A stretch of 64,000 nt of DNA from E44-bin88 sp050123275 (GTDB lineage Bacteria > Chloroflexota > Dehalococcoidia > Dehalococcoidales > BS750m-G39): the NCBI GenBank assembly GCA_050123275.1, contig JASFHK010000006.1, positions 1 through 64,000 on the forward strand. The letters are read 5' to 3'. The number at the start of each line of letters is the position of its first letter. Position 1 is the first letter of the stretch. The notes under the pieces were generated by a model that worked only from the letters and a program-made list of their open reading frames with translations, was not told where the DNA came from and searched no databases. The translations under genes and the position numbers were made by a program. Positions 1-8,379 of the stretch are shown here, piece after piece.

Positions 1-298
1 CAGGCGCTGGCTTTTCTGCATCCTTACCTAGTTGCTTGATTTTGTCCTTCCTTTCCCTTCCTCTACGACTAACGGCATTGGATATTCCCCAATACCCAAG
101 TCCAATGATTATCGCGGTTCCAAAGAATGCGAGGGATCCTTGCCATAGCCCATGCAGTTGCCATTGCCACGCGCCGAATGCAATTGCTAGCGCGAAACCC
201 CCAAAAGCAAACGTTCCTAGCATTATTGTCGTTATTTCTTCGTGTCTGCTTTCGGCTAACTCCTCTTTTAGTTTGTCATTTTCGTCATTCTTCGCCAT
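1..298 (-). CDS. Small two-helix membrane protein, partial at the window edge
   Basis: Reading leftwards from an ATG at 298, 99 codons run off the window edge with no stop. An AGGAGG ribosome site lies 7-12 bases upstream. The product starts with a charged stretch (MAKNDENDKLKEEL), followed by two hydrophobic segments at about residues 25-43 and 54-73, then a basic tail rich in Arg and Lys. This is what a small inner-membrane protein looks like; no family was recognised. Codon use (many CTA, ATA and AGA codons, low GC) differs clearly from the housekeeping genes to the right. Together with the next two genes it may be accessory DNA. The 3' end is missing. Confidence 0.7.
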   Translation of the reverse strand, partial: MAKNDENDKLKEELAESRHEEITTIMLGTFAFGGFALAIAFGAWQWQLHGLWQGSLAFFGTAIIIGLGYWGISNAVSRRGRERKDKIKQLGKDAEKPAP

Positions 299-356
299 GT
301 GCGCACCCTCCTATTCTTATTATGCATAACTTGTTGTGTTTGACAAGTATTCAATC

Positions 357-377
357 TCTCCCTTTTCTAAAGGGAGA
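357..377. repeat. Perfect 9-bp stem hairpin, interspersed-repeat type
   Basis: TCTCCCTTT and AAAGGGAGA face each other across a 3-base loop. The flanks (AATC before, TTAAGAGGGATTT after) resemble short palindromic repeats scattered in Chloroflexota genomes, though only one copy is visible here. It lies just past the 3' end of the HNH-like gene and could also end its transcript, but no T-run follows on the minus strand. Confidence 0.45.
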
Positions 378-426
378 TTAAGAGGGATTTGGTGTAAGCG
401 TGTGGTGGGATTGAAGGGGTATCTAT

Positions 427-663
427 CTAATCCCCAATCAGCTCCAAACACTCCCAGCAGAGTATTTCGCAATTCGAAAGCGAATCGTCGTTGGGGTCGT
501 TGATGTGGCGGGCCTGCCAGCCGCCCCATCCCTCTTGGCCCCGTTTCCATCTCAGCAGGTCCTTGTGGCACTTGGCGAAGTGCCCGTGGTTGTGCCGGGC
601 GCACTCGCAGGTCCCGTTAGCTCTCTTCCAGGCCTGCGCCAGCACCTCGTCGCTGAAAGCCAT
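427..663 (-). CDS. Small HNH-like zinc-binding protein
   Basis: The 78-residue protein has CxC at residues 19-21, a His cluster at 24-28, Cys32-His33, an ARHIND motif with His53, Asn58 and Asn64, and Cys65, Cys69 and Cys72. The Cys pairs around a central His and the late Asn resemble a compact HNH/zinc-finger nuclease fold. Its size argues for a minimal domain rather than a full restriction enzyme. The ATG at 663 follows a purine-rich AGAGAGA. It lies between two small membrane-protein genes on the same strand. Nuclease activity is inferred from the motif only; it may be just a Zn-binding protein. Confidence 0.6.
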   Translation of the reverse strand: MAFSDEVLAQAWKRANGTCECARHNHGHFAKCHKDLLRWKRGQEGWGGWQARHINDPNDDSLSNCEILCWECLELIGD

Positions 664-681
664 ATTCTCTCTCTTTAACCT

Positions 682-900
682 CTACTCGAACAACTTTACC
701 GCGCTGGAGCCGAAGGCGATCACGGCGGCGCCGCCGACGGTGAGGGCGATAGCCATGGTCAGGTCCTCGCTGATAAAGTCGAGCGATAAGCTGCCGATGT
801 TTTCCAGTATACCGAGATAGGCGAGCCAGCTGACCGCGATAACGAATACCCCGAAGGCCCTCAAGACCCAGCTAACTATCTGCCTGATAACGTTCCCCAT
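682..900 (-). CDS. Small two-helix membrane protein of unknown function
   Basis: The ATG at 900 is preferred over the upstream in-frame start because GGAGGGG sits at the right distance before it. This gives 72 residues. Two hydrophobic stretches (about residues 8-32 and 48-66) are joined by an acidic loop (LDFISEDLT). The amphipathic N-terminus resembles small integral membrane proteins with no enzymatic domain. It ends about 20 bases before the HNH-like gene, so the two may share a transcript. No family was recognised. Confidence 0.6.
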   Translation of the reverse strand: MGNVIRQIVSWVLRAFGVFVIAVSWLAYLGILENIGSLSLDFISEDLTMAIALTVGGAAVIAFGSSAVKLFE

Positions 901-960
901 CGCACTTCCCCTCCGGCTATACATTGGATTATAGCATACTCACCTGTCCGCTTCGGTATC

Positions 961-989
961 TTTACCAATACCAGCCGAGGGGGTATAAT
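961..989 (+). promoter_or_regulatory. Sigma-70-type promoter of the DRTGG gene
   Basis: TTTACC at 961-966, a 17-base spacer and a perfect TATAAT at 984-989 lie about 38 bases upstream of the TTG start at 1027. Confidence 0.6.
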
Positions 990-1026
990 AGGCTAGAACC
1001 CCGATTGATTCCAGCGGAGGTGAAAC

Positions 1027-2034
1027 TTGGCTGCTTTATACATAACTTCTCCACAGGCGGGCGCGGGCAAAACACTGCTTTGCGCCGGATTGGGCAAGCG
1101 TTTCAAAGACCAGGGCAAAAAGGTGGGCTTCTTCAAGCCGCTGGTGGCGGACATCAAGGCCACGGCGGAGAAAGCCGCCGACAGCGACACCGCGTTCATC
1201 AAGCGCGTGCTGGCACTGAAAGAGCCTCTTGACGACCTCTGCCCCGTTATCAGCGGGGAGGGGAGTTTAAGCGCCCAGATCAAGAAAGCCTACGATAGGG
1301 TGGCCAAAGACAAGGATATCGTTATCGTCGAGGGCGTCTGGCGGCAAAGGCCCGGCGGCAAGGCGATTGAGGCGGCCTGCGAGATGGCGGCGGCGCTGGA
1401 GGCCAGGGTCATTGTCGTTGACGGCTACTCCACCGAACTGGTTAAGACCAGGCCCGCCGATAAATACCAGGCCTTCGGCGAACACCTGCTCGGCGTGGTC
1501 GTCAACAAGGTGCCCCAGAGCCAGATGGAAACGGCGCGGGAGATGGACGGGGCGGTGCTGGGGGTTATCCCCGAAGACAGGACTTTACTAAGCCTGACGG
1601 TGGCCGAGCTGGCGGAGCGCATCGAGGGCAAGATAATCAACGATGCCGGCAAGTCAGCGGAGCTGGTGGAAAACTACATGCTGGGGGCGCTGGGTGTCGA
1701 TTCCGGGCTGGACTACTTCGGCCGCAAGCTGGATAAGGCGGTGGTGGTCAGGAGCGAGCGCCCCGATATGCAGCTGGCGGCGCTGGAAACCTCGACCAAA
1801 TGCCTGGTTATCAGCGGCGACGGCGAGCCTATCTACGCCGTGCTTCAGAGCGCCGAGGACAAGGATATTCCTATCATCGTCACCGGCGGCAATACCGCCT
1901 CCGTAATCGAAAGCATCGAGCTGGCGCTGGGCAAGACCAAGTTCAACCAGGACCAGAAGCTGCCCCGTTTGGATGAGGTCATGGAGCGGCTCGACTTCAA
2001 AGCCCTCTACAAGGGTCTGGAATTAGCCGGTTAG
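1027..2034 (+). CDS. BioD/Pta-N-like P-loop protein with DRTGG domain
   Basis: The start is a TTG at 1027, placed by GGAGGTG immediately upstream. The N-terminal ~200 residues carry a P-loop (QAGAGKT, residues 10-16) of the dethiobiotin-synthetase-like type also found at the N-terminus of long phosphotransacetylases. The C-terminal third matches the DRTGG regulatory domain. At 335 residues it lacks the catalytic phosphotransacetylase domain, so it is probably a stand-alone nucleotide-binding regulator or sensor. The next gene converges on it with 5 bases between stops. The family call is good; the function is unknown. Confidence 0.8.
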   Translation: MAALYITSPQAGAGKTLLCAGLGKRFKDQGKKVGFFKPLVADIKATAEKAADSDTAFIKRVLALKEPLDDLCPVISGEGSLSAQIKKAYDRVAKDKDIVIVEGVWRQRPGGKAIEAACEMAAALEARVIVVDGYSTELVKTRPADKYQAFGEHLLGVVVNKVPQSQMETAREMDGAVLGVIPEDRTLLSLTVAELAERIEGKIINDAGKSAELVENYMLGALGVDSGLDYFGRKLDKAVVVRSERPDMQLAALETSTKCLVISGDGEPIYAVLQSAEDKDIPIIVTGGNTASVIESIELALGKTKFNQDQKLPRLDEVMERLDFKALYKGLELAG

Positions 2035-2039
2035 TTCTC

Positions 2040-3086
2040 TCAAGAGAACCTTCTTCTGAAATACAGCGCCACGTTCACCAGCCCGATGAGCACGGGCACC
2101 TCCACCAATGGGCCGATGACGGCGGCAAAAGCCACCCCCGAGCCGATACCGAAGACCGCCACCGAGACGGCGATAGCCAGCTCGAAGTTGTTGCTGGCGG
2201 CAGTGAAGGCGATAGCCGTTGTCTTGGGGTAGTCGGTGCCTATCCTTTTCCCCATGTAGAAAGACACCAGGAACATGACCACGAAGTAGATGAGCAGGGG
2301 AATGGCGATGCGCACCACATCCAGCGGCAACTGAACGATTATTTCCCCTTTCAGTGAGAACATAACCACGATGGTGAACAACAACGCCCCCAGCGTGACC
2401 GGGCTTATCTTGGGGATAAACTTCTGCTCGTACCACTGGCGCCCCTTGGCCCGCATCAGGAAGAAGCGGCTTAACATGCCCCCGAAGAAGGGGATGCCGA
2501 GGTAGATGAGCACGCTTTTAGCTATTTGCCCGATGGTGACGGGGACAGCCGCCCCCTCCAGCCCGAACCACTCCGGCAGCACGGTGATGAAGATATAGGC
2601 GTAGACCGAGTAGAAGACTATCTGGAAGATTGAGTTCAGCGCCACCAGACCGGCGGCGTACTCGCTGTCCCCTTTAGCCAGCTCGTTCCAGACGATGACC
2701 ATAGCGATGCAGCGCGCCAGCCCGATCATAATCAGCCCCACCATGTAGTCCGGATAGGCGCGCAAAAAGAGTATGGCCAGGAAGAACATGAGCACGGGGC
2801 CGATGAGCCAGTTCTGTATCAGCGATAACCCCAGCACCCGCCAGTTGCGGAAAACCCGTCCCATCTCCTCGTATTTCACCTTGGCCAGGGGCGGGTACAT
2901 CATCAAAATAAGCCCGATGGCGATTGGTATCGAGGTGGTGCCCACCTGGAAGAAATTGATGAAGTCGGCGACCTGGGGGATAAAATAACCCAGCGCCACC
3001 CCCACCCCCATGGCCAGGAAAATCCAGAGGGTGAGAAAGCGGTCGAGTGTCGGGAGACGGCCGACGACGCCTTTGTTTTCAGTCAT
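2040..3086 (-). CDS. acr3: ACR3-type arsenite efflux transporter
   Basis: The 348-residue polytopic membrane protein, with about ten hydrophobic segments, exports As(III) using the proton motive force. The ACR3 signature is visible: the conserved Cys126 in GLARCIAMV, plus the NWRVLGLSLIQNWLIGP and LVALNSIFQ-type segments. Its length is normal for the family. It starts 12 bases downstream of the arsR stop on the same strand, so the pair forms a two-gene ars operon. No arsC or arsM is present, which means arsenate would have to be reduced by something encoded elsewhere. Confidence 0.92.
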   Translation of the reverse strand: MTENKGVVGRLPTLDRFLTLWIFLAMGVGVALGYFIPQVADFINFFQVGTTSIPIAIGLILMMYPPLAKVKYEEMGRVFRNWRVLGLSLIQNWLIGPVLMFFLAILFLRAYPDYMVGLIMIGLARCIAMVIVWNELAKGDSEYAAGLVALNSIFQIVFYSVYAYIFITVLPEWFGLEGAAVPVTIGQIAKSVLIYLGIPFFGGMLSRFFLMRAKGRQWYEQKFIPKISPVTLGALLFTIVVMFSLKGEIIVQLPLDVVRIAIPLLIYFVVMFLVSFYMGKRIGTDYPKTTAIAFTAASNNFELAIAVSVAVFGIGSGVAFAAVIGPLVEVPVLIGLVNVALYFRRRFS

Positions 3087-3098
3087 GCAGTGCCTCGG

Positions 3099-3449
3099 TT
3101 ATTTCATCACAGCGGCTGTCCCGACGCGTTGGGCGCGCTTTAGCCTTTTTTTATCCTGGGCCATCAGCTCGTCGGCGATAGGGGAGTCCTTGAGCAGCTT
3201 GGCCAGTGAGGCGGCGTGGCTGTTGGCCGTCTGCCAGTCGATAGAATAGACTATCCAGACGCCGTCTCTTTTGGCGGTCAGGAAACCGGCGTCCTCCAGT
3301 ATACCCAGGTTGCGCGAGGCCCGCGACTGGGATATATCCAGCGCCTGCATCATCTCACAGACGCAGCAATCCCTTTCCAGAAGAACGTTGAGCATGCGCA
3401 GCCTGGTCTTGTCGGAGAGGGCTTTGGTGGCTTTAATCAGCTCCTGCAT
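3099..3449 (-). CDS. arsR: ArsR/SmtB-family arsenic-responsive repressor
   Basis: This 116-residue winged-helix repressor controls the downstream acr3 gene. The ATG at 3449 is chosen because AAGGAG lies directly upstream; an in-frame start ten codons earlier has no such site. The metal box reads ERDCCVCEM, with Cys28, Cys29 and Cys31, which matches the As(III)-binding ELCVCDL motif of ArsR. The helix-turn-helix region (ALDISQSRASRNLGILEDAG) follows. A C-terminal basic tail is present. A palindrome just upstream of the start is a likely operator and would give autoregulation. Confidence 0.9.
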   Translation of the reverse strand: MQELIKATKALSDKTRLRMLNVLLERDCCVCEMMQALDISQSRASRNLGILEDAGFLTAKRDGVWIVYSIDWQTANSHAASLAKLLKDSPIADELMAQDKKRLKRAQRVGTAAVMK

Positions 3450-3471
3450 GGCGACTCCTTGATATACCAAT

Positions 3472-3491
3472 ATATGCACATATCCGCATAT
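3472..3491. promoter_or_regulatory. Candidate ArsR operator
   Basis: A perfect 6-bp inverted repeat, ATATGC-N8-GCATAT, lies about 23 bases upstream of the arsR start. Its AT-rich, short-arm form is typical of ArsR/SmtB sites. It also lies within about 75 bases of the divergent pcrA start. Confidence 0.55.
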
Positions 3492-3548
3492 ATTCTACAA
3501 CCTGGAGCGTTGCCTGTCAACAGCTTTCCACGCATACCCCCCCAATGG

Positions 3549-3554
3549 TATAAT
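3549..3554 (+). promoter_or_regulatory. -10 box directly ahead of pcrA (leaderless start)
   Basis: A perfect TATAAT ends 9 bases before the pcrA ATG, which puts the expected transcription start within a few bases of the start codon. No Shine-Dalgarno sequence is present. A weak -35 (TTTCCA, 3525-3530) lies at an 18-base spacing. Confidence 0.5.
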
Positions 3555-3563
3555 ATAGTATAG

Positions 3564-5759
3564 ATGGATATTCTGGACGGGCTTAATCCGGCACAGAAAG
3601 AAGCCGTTGAAGCCATTGAGGGGCCGGTGCTCATCTTAGCCGGCCCGGGCAGCGGCAAAACCAGGGTCATTGCCCACCGAGTAGCCTACCTCATTAAAAC
3701 CTGTGGCGTCAGCCCTCACCGCATTATGGCGGTCACCTTCACCAACAAAGCCGCCCGGGAGATGGAAGAGAGGCTCAACCGGCTCATCGGCGCTTCCCTG
3801 GATAACCTTACCATCGGCACTTTTCACGCTATTTGCGCCCGCATGCTGCGCCGCGACGGTCATGCCATCGGTGTCGATTCCCGCTTCGTCATCTACGACG
3901 ACGAAGACCAGATAAGCCTGCTCAAGAGGACGCTCCAGGAATTGGACCTCGACCCCAAGCAGTACGCCCCGCGGGCGATATCCTCCGCCATTTCCGCCGC
4001 CAAGAGCCACACCAAGGCACCCAAGGAGTACGCCAAGCATACCACCAGCTATTTCGAGGAGGTTGTGGCGCGGGTTTACGAGCGCTACCAGCAGCGGCTG
4101 GAGGAGAGCAATGCCCTCGACTTCGACGACCTGCTCATGAAAGCCGTTTTGCTCTTCCGTAAAAGCGACGAAACGCTGAAGAAATATCACTCCCGCTATC
4201 TGCATCTCATGGTGGACGAGTTCCAGGACACCAACGTCGTCCAGTACGAGCTGATAAAGAAGCTGGGCGGGGGCAAGCATAATATCTGCGTCGTCGGCGA
4301 CCCTGACCAGTCCATCTACTCCTGGCGCTTTGCCGACCTGCGCAATATACTTTCCTTCGAGAAGGACTACCCCAAAGCGAAGCTGGTACTTTTAGAGCAA
4401 AACTATCGCTCCACCCAGCTTATTCTGGAGACGGCTTCCCACGTTATTTCGACCAACCAGAAACGCAAACCCAAGGAGCTCTGGACTCAGAACGAGACGG
4501 GCGAGCCGATAAACATTGTCGAGACCTATACCGAGCAGGAGGAGGCCCAGTTCGTCGTCAGCGAGGTGGAAAAGCTGGTGGGCGGAGGCAGCGCCAAGCC
4601 GGGCGATTGCGCCGTGATGTACCGCACCAACGCCCAGTCGCGCGCCCTGGAAGAAGCCTTCGTCCGCTACGGCACGCCCTACAAGCTGGTGGCGGGCACC
4701 CGCTTTTACGAACGGCGCGAGGTTAAAGATATTATCGCCTATCTGAGAGTTATCCAGAACCCCAGCGACAGCGTCGGCCTGCTCCGCATTATCAATATCC
4801 CGGGGCGTGGCATCGGCGAGCGCAGCCTGAGCCAGCTATCCAGCTGGGCCAAGTCGCTGGGTATCTCCCAGTACGAGGCGTTGAAACTGGTCAGCGAGGA
4901 AAAGAGTGACGGAGAAGAGGCGCCGCCCTTCGGTTCGCGTATCGTCAAGGCGCTGGTCGGTTTTCGCGGCCTGATGGATGAGTTTATCGCCCGCAGCCGC
5001 GAGCTCGACCTGGTCGACCTCTTAGACCTGGTGGTGAACAAGACGGGCTACGAGGCCTACCTGATGGGAGGCAAGGACGGCGAAGACCGCTGGGAAAACG
5101 TATTGGAATTGCGCACCGTGGCTAACGAGTACCGCCATTTGCCCGCCCCCGAGGGCCTGACCGCTTTTCTAGAAGGAGTGGCGCTGGTATCCGACGTGGA
5201 CGGGTTAGACGAAACGGTTAACGCCACCACGCTGGTTACTTTGCACCAGGCCAAGGGGCTGGAGTTCCCCGTGGTCTTTATCGTCGGCGTCGAGGAGGGC
5301 ATCCTGCCCCACTTCAGGTCTTTTGCCGACGCCGACCAGATGGAAGAGGAGCGGCGGCTTTGCTACGTTGGCATAACCAGGGCCAAACAAAAGCTTTACC
5401 TGGTGCATTCCTTCCGCCGCAACCTGATGGGCTCGAGCACGCCGAGCACGCCCTCGCGTTTTCTGGACGACATACCCCGGCGGCTGGTGGCCAACAGCGG
5501 CCTCTGGCAGGGCGAAGAGGGCAAGGTGATGTCCCCCCTTTATTCCACGCGCACCAAGACCCCGGCGCCCAATACCCCCAGCGCCGATGTTCCCGAGCTT
5601 AAAGCCGGCGACCACGTCCACCACGCCCAGTTCGGCGATGGGGTGGTGGTCAACTGCCGCGCCGTGAAGGACGATAAAGAGGCGGTGGTGGCTTTCAGCG
5701 GCGGGGTGGGGGTCAAGAAGCTGCTTTTGAGCTTCGCCCGATTAGAGAAGAAAGATTAG
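3564..5759 (+). CDS. pcrA: UvrD/PcrA-family DNA helicase
   Basis: This 731-residue superfamily 1A 3'-5' helicase acts in nucleotide excision and mismatch repair and in removing proteins from DNA. Helicase motifs appear in order: Q motif near the N-terminus, Walker A GPGSGKT at 27-33, VDEFQDTN, GDPDQSIYSWRFAD, QNYRST, LHQAKGLEFPVVF and CYVGITRAK. The C-terminal ~60 residues form the Tudor-like end (GDHVHHAQFGDGVV) usual for PcrA. It is followed after 2 bases by mutL, an operon that fits cooperation of UvrD-type helicases with MutL. The start appears leaderless. Confidence 0.95.
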   Translation: MDILDGLNPAQKEAVEAIEGPVLILAGPGSGKTRVIAHRVAYLIKTCGVSPHRIMAVTFTNKAAREMEERLNRLIGASLDNLTIGTFHAICARMLRRDGHAIGVDSRFVIYDDEDQISLLKRTLQELDLDPKQYAPRAISSAISAAKSHTKAPKEYAKHTTSYFEEVVARVYERYQQRLEESNALDFDDLLMKAVLLFRKSDETLKKYHSRYLHLMVDEFQDTNVVQYELIKKLGGGKHNICVVGDPDQSIYSWRFADLRNILSFEKDYPKAKLVLLEQNYRSTQLILETASHVISTNQKRKPKELWTQNETGEPINIVETYTEQEEAQFVVSEVEKLVGGGSAKPGDCAVMYRTNAQSRALEEAFVRYGTPYKLVAGTRFYERREVKDIIAYLRVIQNPSDSVGLLRIINIPGRGIGERSLSQLSSWAKSLGISQYEALKLVSEEKSDGEEAPPFGSRIVKALVGFRGLMDEFIARSRELDLVDLLDLVVNKTGYEAYLMGGKDGEDRWENVLELRTVANEYRHLPAPEGLTAFLEGVALVSDVDGLDETVNATTLVTLHQAKGLEFPVVFIVGVEEGILPHFRSFADADQMEEERRLCYVGITRAKQKLYLVHSFRRNLMGSSTPSTPSRFLDDIPRRLVANSGLWQGEEGKVMSPLYSTRTKTPAPNTPSADVPELKAGDHVHHAQFGDGVVVNCRAVKDDKEAVVAFSGGVGVKKLLLSFARLEKKD

Positions 5760-5761
5760 CC

Positions 5762-7438
5762 ATGCCTATCCGGGCATTATCTCCCCAGCTGGTCGCCCGC
5801 ATCGCCGCCGGCGAAGTGGTGGAAAGGCCCGCCTCGGTGGTCAAGGAGCTGGTGGAAAACTCGCTGGACGCGAACGCCAGCCGGATTGCGGTGGAGGTAG
5901 TGGGGGGCGGGGTCGGCCTCATCAGAGTCAGCGATAACGGTTCCGGTATTGCCTCCTCCGAAGTCGAGCTCGCCTTCGAGCGCTATGCCACCAGCAAGGT
6001 CAGCGAGCTCGAAGATTTGGAGTCTATTTCCAGCCTCGGTTTCCGCGGCGAAGCTTTGCCCAGTATCGCCGCCGTGGCCCGTGTTGACATAACCACCCGC
6101 GCCGACGACGAGGAGGCGGGAACCTACCTCGTCCTCAGAGACGGAGCCGTCGCCGAGCGCGCCGGCCGGGGGCGCTCTAAGGGTATGACCATAGAGGTGC
6201 ACAACCTTTTCCGCCAGATACCCGCCCGGCTCAAGTTTCTCAAGTCGGTGAACACCGAAAACAGCCACATCGCCAACGTGGTCAGCCAGTACGCACTGGC
6301 TTTTCCCGGGGTGAAGTTTTCCCTGACGCTGGACGGTAGAACGGCGTTGAACACGCCGGGCAGCGGCAAGCTGCTGGACAGCATCGCCGAGGTCTACGGC
6401 GCTGAGATCGCCGGCAACATGGTCGAGGTCAAGGGCGAGTCGACGCCCCGCGTGACGGGTATGGTCGGCCTGCCCAAGGTGAGCCGTTCCGGGCGGGGCT
6501 TTTTGAGCTTTTTCGTCAATCGCCGCTGGGTAAACAGCCGTATGCTGGCGCGGGCGGTGGAAGAGGCCTACCGCGGGCTTTTGATGGTGGGGCGGCACCC
6601 GGTGGCGGTCATCGACATCTCGCTGCCGGCGAAGGACGTGGACGCCAATATTCACCCCACCAAGAGCGAGGTCAAGTTCGCTGACGAGCGCGCCGTCTTC
6701 GGCGCCGTCTATAACGCCGTCCGCCGGGCTTTGACTGAGCAAACACCTGTGCCCCGTGTCGAGACGGCGGCCAGGATGTCTTTTCCTTCCGAGATAAGAG
6801 AGCCGCTGGCTCCCTACGCCGGCGTCAGTTCCGAACCGGCGCCGCCGGCGCCTACTACCACCGCTGCCGCGTTGCCGGTGCTGCGGGTGTTGGGGCAGCT
6901 GGATAATAGCTACATCGTCGCCGAGGGCCCCGACGGGCTTTATCTCATCGACCAGCACGCCGCCCACGAGCGTATCCTCTTCGAGAAGATTGCCGAACAG
7001 CGGGCGGAAAGCGGGATGGAAGTCCAGGGGCTGCTCGAGCCGTTGCCGCTGGAGGTCAGCCCCCGCCAGGAGGCGGAGCTATGGGCGCGCTATCAGGACC
7101 TGGCCGGGTTCGGTTTCACTATCGAGCCTTTCGGCGGCAAGACCTTTCTGGTCAGGGCCGTGCCCGCACTGCTCAACGATAAGGACTGGGGGGCCATGCT
7201 GCGCGAGCTGCTCGACGCGATGGCGGAGGGGGCGAAAAGCGACTGGACGGAGGCGGTCATGGCGACCATGGCCTGCCACAGCGCGGTGAGAGCCGGGCAG
7301 TCGTTGAGCGAAAGCGAGATGCGGGAGCTGGTCAGGCAATTAGAGCAGGCGGATACCCCGCAGGTCTGCCCGCACGGGCGCCCGACCATGATTCACCTCA
7401 GCTACAGCCAGCTGAAGCGTGACTTCGGACGCACCTAA
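5762..7438 (+). CDS. mutL: DNA mismatch repair protein MutL with endonuclease motif
   Basis: The N-terminal GHKL ATPase domain shows ENSLDA, DNGSGI and GFRGEAL motifs in the first ~100 residues, followed by the transducer domain. The C-terminal dimerisation domain contains DQHAAHERILFE near residue 396, an exact DQHA(X)2E(X)4E endonuclease motif, and a late CPHGRP motif. It is therefore predicted to be a nicking MutL, as in organisms without MutH. No mutS is in the window. At 558 residues it is slightly shorter than average, due to a short Pro/Ala-rich linker. It overlaps the convergent surE by 4 bases. Confidence 0.95.
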   Translation: MPIRALSPQLVARIAAGEVVERPASVVKELVENSLDANASRIAVEVVGGGVGLIRVSDNGSGIASSEVELAFERYATSKVSELEDLESISSLGFRGEALPSIAAVARVDITTRADDEEAGTYLVLRDGAVAERAGRGRSKGMTIEVHNLFRQIPARLKFLKSVNTENSHIANVVSQYALAFPGVKFSLTLDGRTALNTPGSGKLLDSIAEVYGAEIAGNMVEVKGESTPRVTGMVGLPKVSRSGRGFLSFFVNRRWVNSRMLARAVEEAYRGLLMVGRHPVAVIDISLPAKDVDANIHPTKSEVKFADERAVFGAVYNAVRRALTEQTPVPRVETAARMSFPSEIREPLAPYAGVSSEPAPPAPTTTAAALPVLRVLGQLDNSYIVAEGPDGLYLIDQHAAHERILFEKIAEQRAESGMEVQGLLEPLPLEVSPRQEAELWARYQDLAGFGFTIEPFGGKTFLVRAVPALLNDKDWGAMLRELLDAMAEGAKSDWTEAVMATMACHSAVRAGQSLSESEMRELVRQLEQADTPQVCPHGRPTMIHLSYSQLKRDFGRT

Positions 7439-8214
7439 ATCCGCTTGAACTCCTCGAAAAGCTCGTCGCATAGGTTATCGGTGATTGACTTGTGGCTTTT
7501 GTTGGCCGGGGTGGGGAAAAGCGGCGAGATGGAGATATTGCCCCCCTGAATCGCCCAGGCGTCCGTTTTCTCATCGGTGGGCTTGTTTTCCCACTTGCGC
7601 ACGAACCAGTAGTAGCGGCGCTTGTTTTCGTACCTCTCCTCGACGGTGTCGGTGTGGTTGCGGTTGGCCGGGTAGGTGAGCTTTACCCCGTTTATTTCCT
7701 CCCTGGGTATGTTGGGCAGGTTGATATTGAGGCAGGCGTTGGTCTGTATCGCCCCGTTTTCGAACTTCTTTACCACCAGAGCGGCGAACCGGGCCGCGTC
7801 CTTGAAGCGGGGGTTATCGCTTAAAGGAGAGGAGACGGCGATGGAGGGAACGCCGTGGACGAAACCCTGCAGGGCCGCCCCCACCGTCCCCGAAATGATG
7901 ACGTCGTCGCCCACGTTCCAACCCCGGTTTACACCGGAGACGACCAGGTCCACCCGGTCTTTGGCCAGCTTGTTCAGGGCCAGAATAACGCAGTCGGCGG
8001 GCGTGCCCTCGATGGCGTAGTGCTCCACACCGTCCATTATCGGCGCCATCTGCTTGACCCGCACCGGCTCGTGCAGGCTGACGGAGGCACCCATGCCGTG
8101 CAGCTCTCTATCGGGGGCGACCACCACCACCTCGGCGATGTTCTTCAGCTCGCCGACCAGCGCCTTTATTCCATCGGCGAATATGCCGTCGTCGTTGGTT
8201 ACCAGTATCTTCAT
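7435..8214 (-). CDS. surE: SurE-type 5'/3'-nucleotidase
   Basis: This is a Mg/Mn-dependent survival-protein E phosphatase that dephosphorylates nucleoside monophosphates and short polyphosphates. The N-terminus ILVTNDDGIFADGI carries the metal-binding Asp pair; SGVNRGWNVGDD and YSGTV-like (ISGTVGAALQG) motifs follow. The protein is 259 residues. The ATG at 8214 is preferred to the adjacent TTG at 8217 because AAGGGA is better spaced to it. It converges on mutL. An intergenic spacer with an unusual hairpin separates it from hdrA. Confidence 0.93.
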   Translation of the reverse strand: MKILVTNDDGIFADGIKALVGELKNIAEVVVVAPDRELHGMGASVSLHEPVRVKQMAPIMDGVEHYAIEGTPADCVILALNKLAKDRVDLVVSGVNRGWNVGDDVIISGTVGAALQGFVHGVPSIAVSSPLSDNPRFKDAARFAALVVKKFENGAIQTNACLNINLPNIPREEINGVKLTYPANRNHTDTVEERYENKRRYYWFVRKWENKPTDEKTDAWAIQGGNISISPLFPTPANKSHKSITDNLCDELFEEFKRI

Positions 8215-8284
8215 CAAAGTCCCTTTCTAACCTTGAAGTTTAGCACGTGGAGGCTGGCGGGGACAAATTACCTCCCCACTTTGT

Positions 8285-8366
8285 CAGCGTACGTGATAAC
8301 TTCCCACCCAATACCCACCCTATAGAGATTAGACCTCTATATACTTCTTATTGGGGGGGTACGCTG
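8285..8366. repeat. 82-bp nested inverted repeat (three stacked stems)
   Basis: Three pairs of arms nest around one centre: CAGCGTAC (8285) with GTACGCTG (8359), CCCAATA (8307) with TATTGGG (8349), and TATAGAG (8321) with CTCTATA (8335), the last around a 7-base loop. It fills the gap between divergent surE and hdrA. It could be a degenerate miniature element or a structured leader; no ORF lies inside it. Confidence 0.6.
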
Positions 8367-8379
8367 CTCCAATCCCCCT

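Noticed and set aside
5777..6967. 396-codon open frame opposite mutL
   Set aside because: Low-complexity Gly/His/Arg-rich product fully antisense to a well-supported gene; an artefact of GC-rich codon use.
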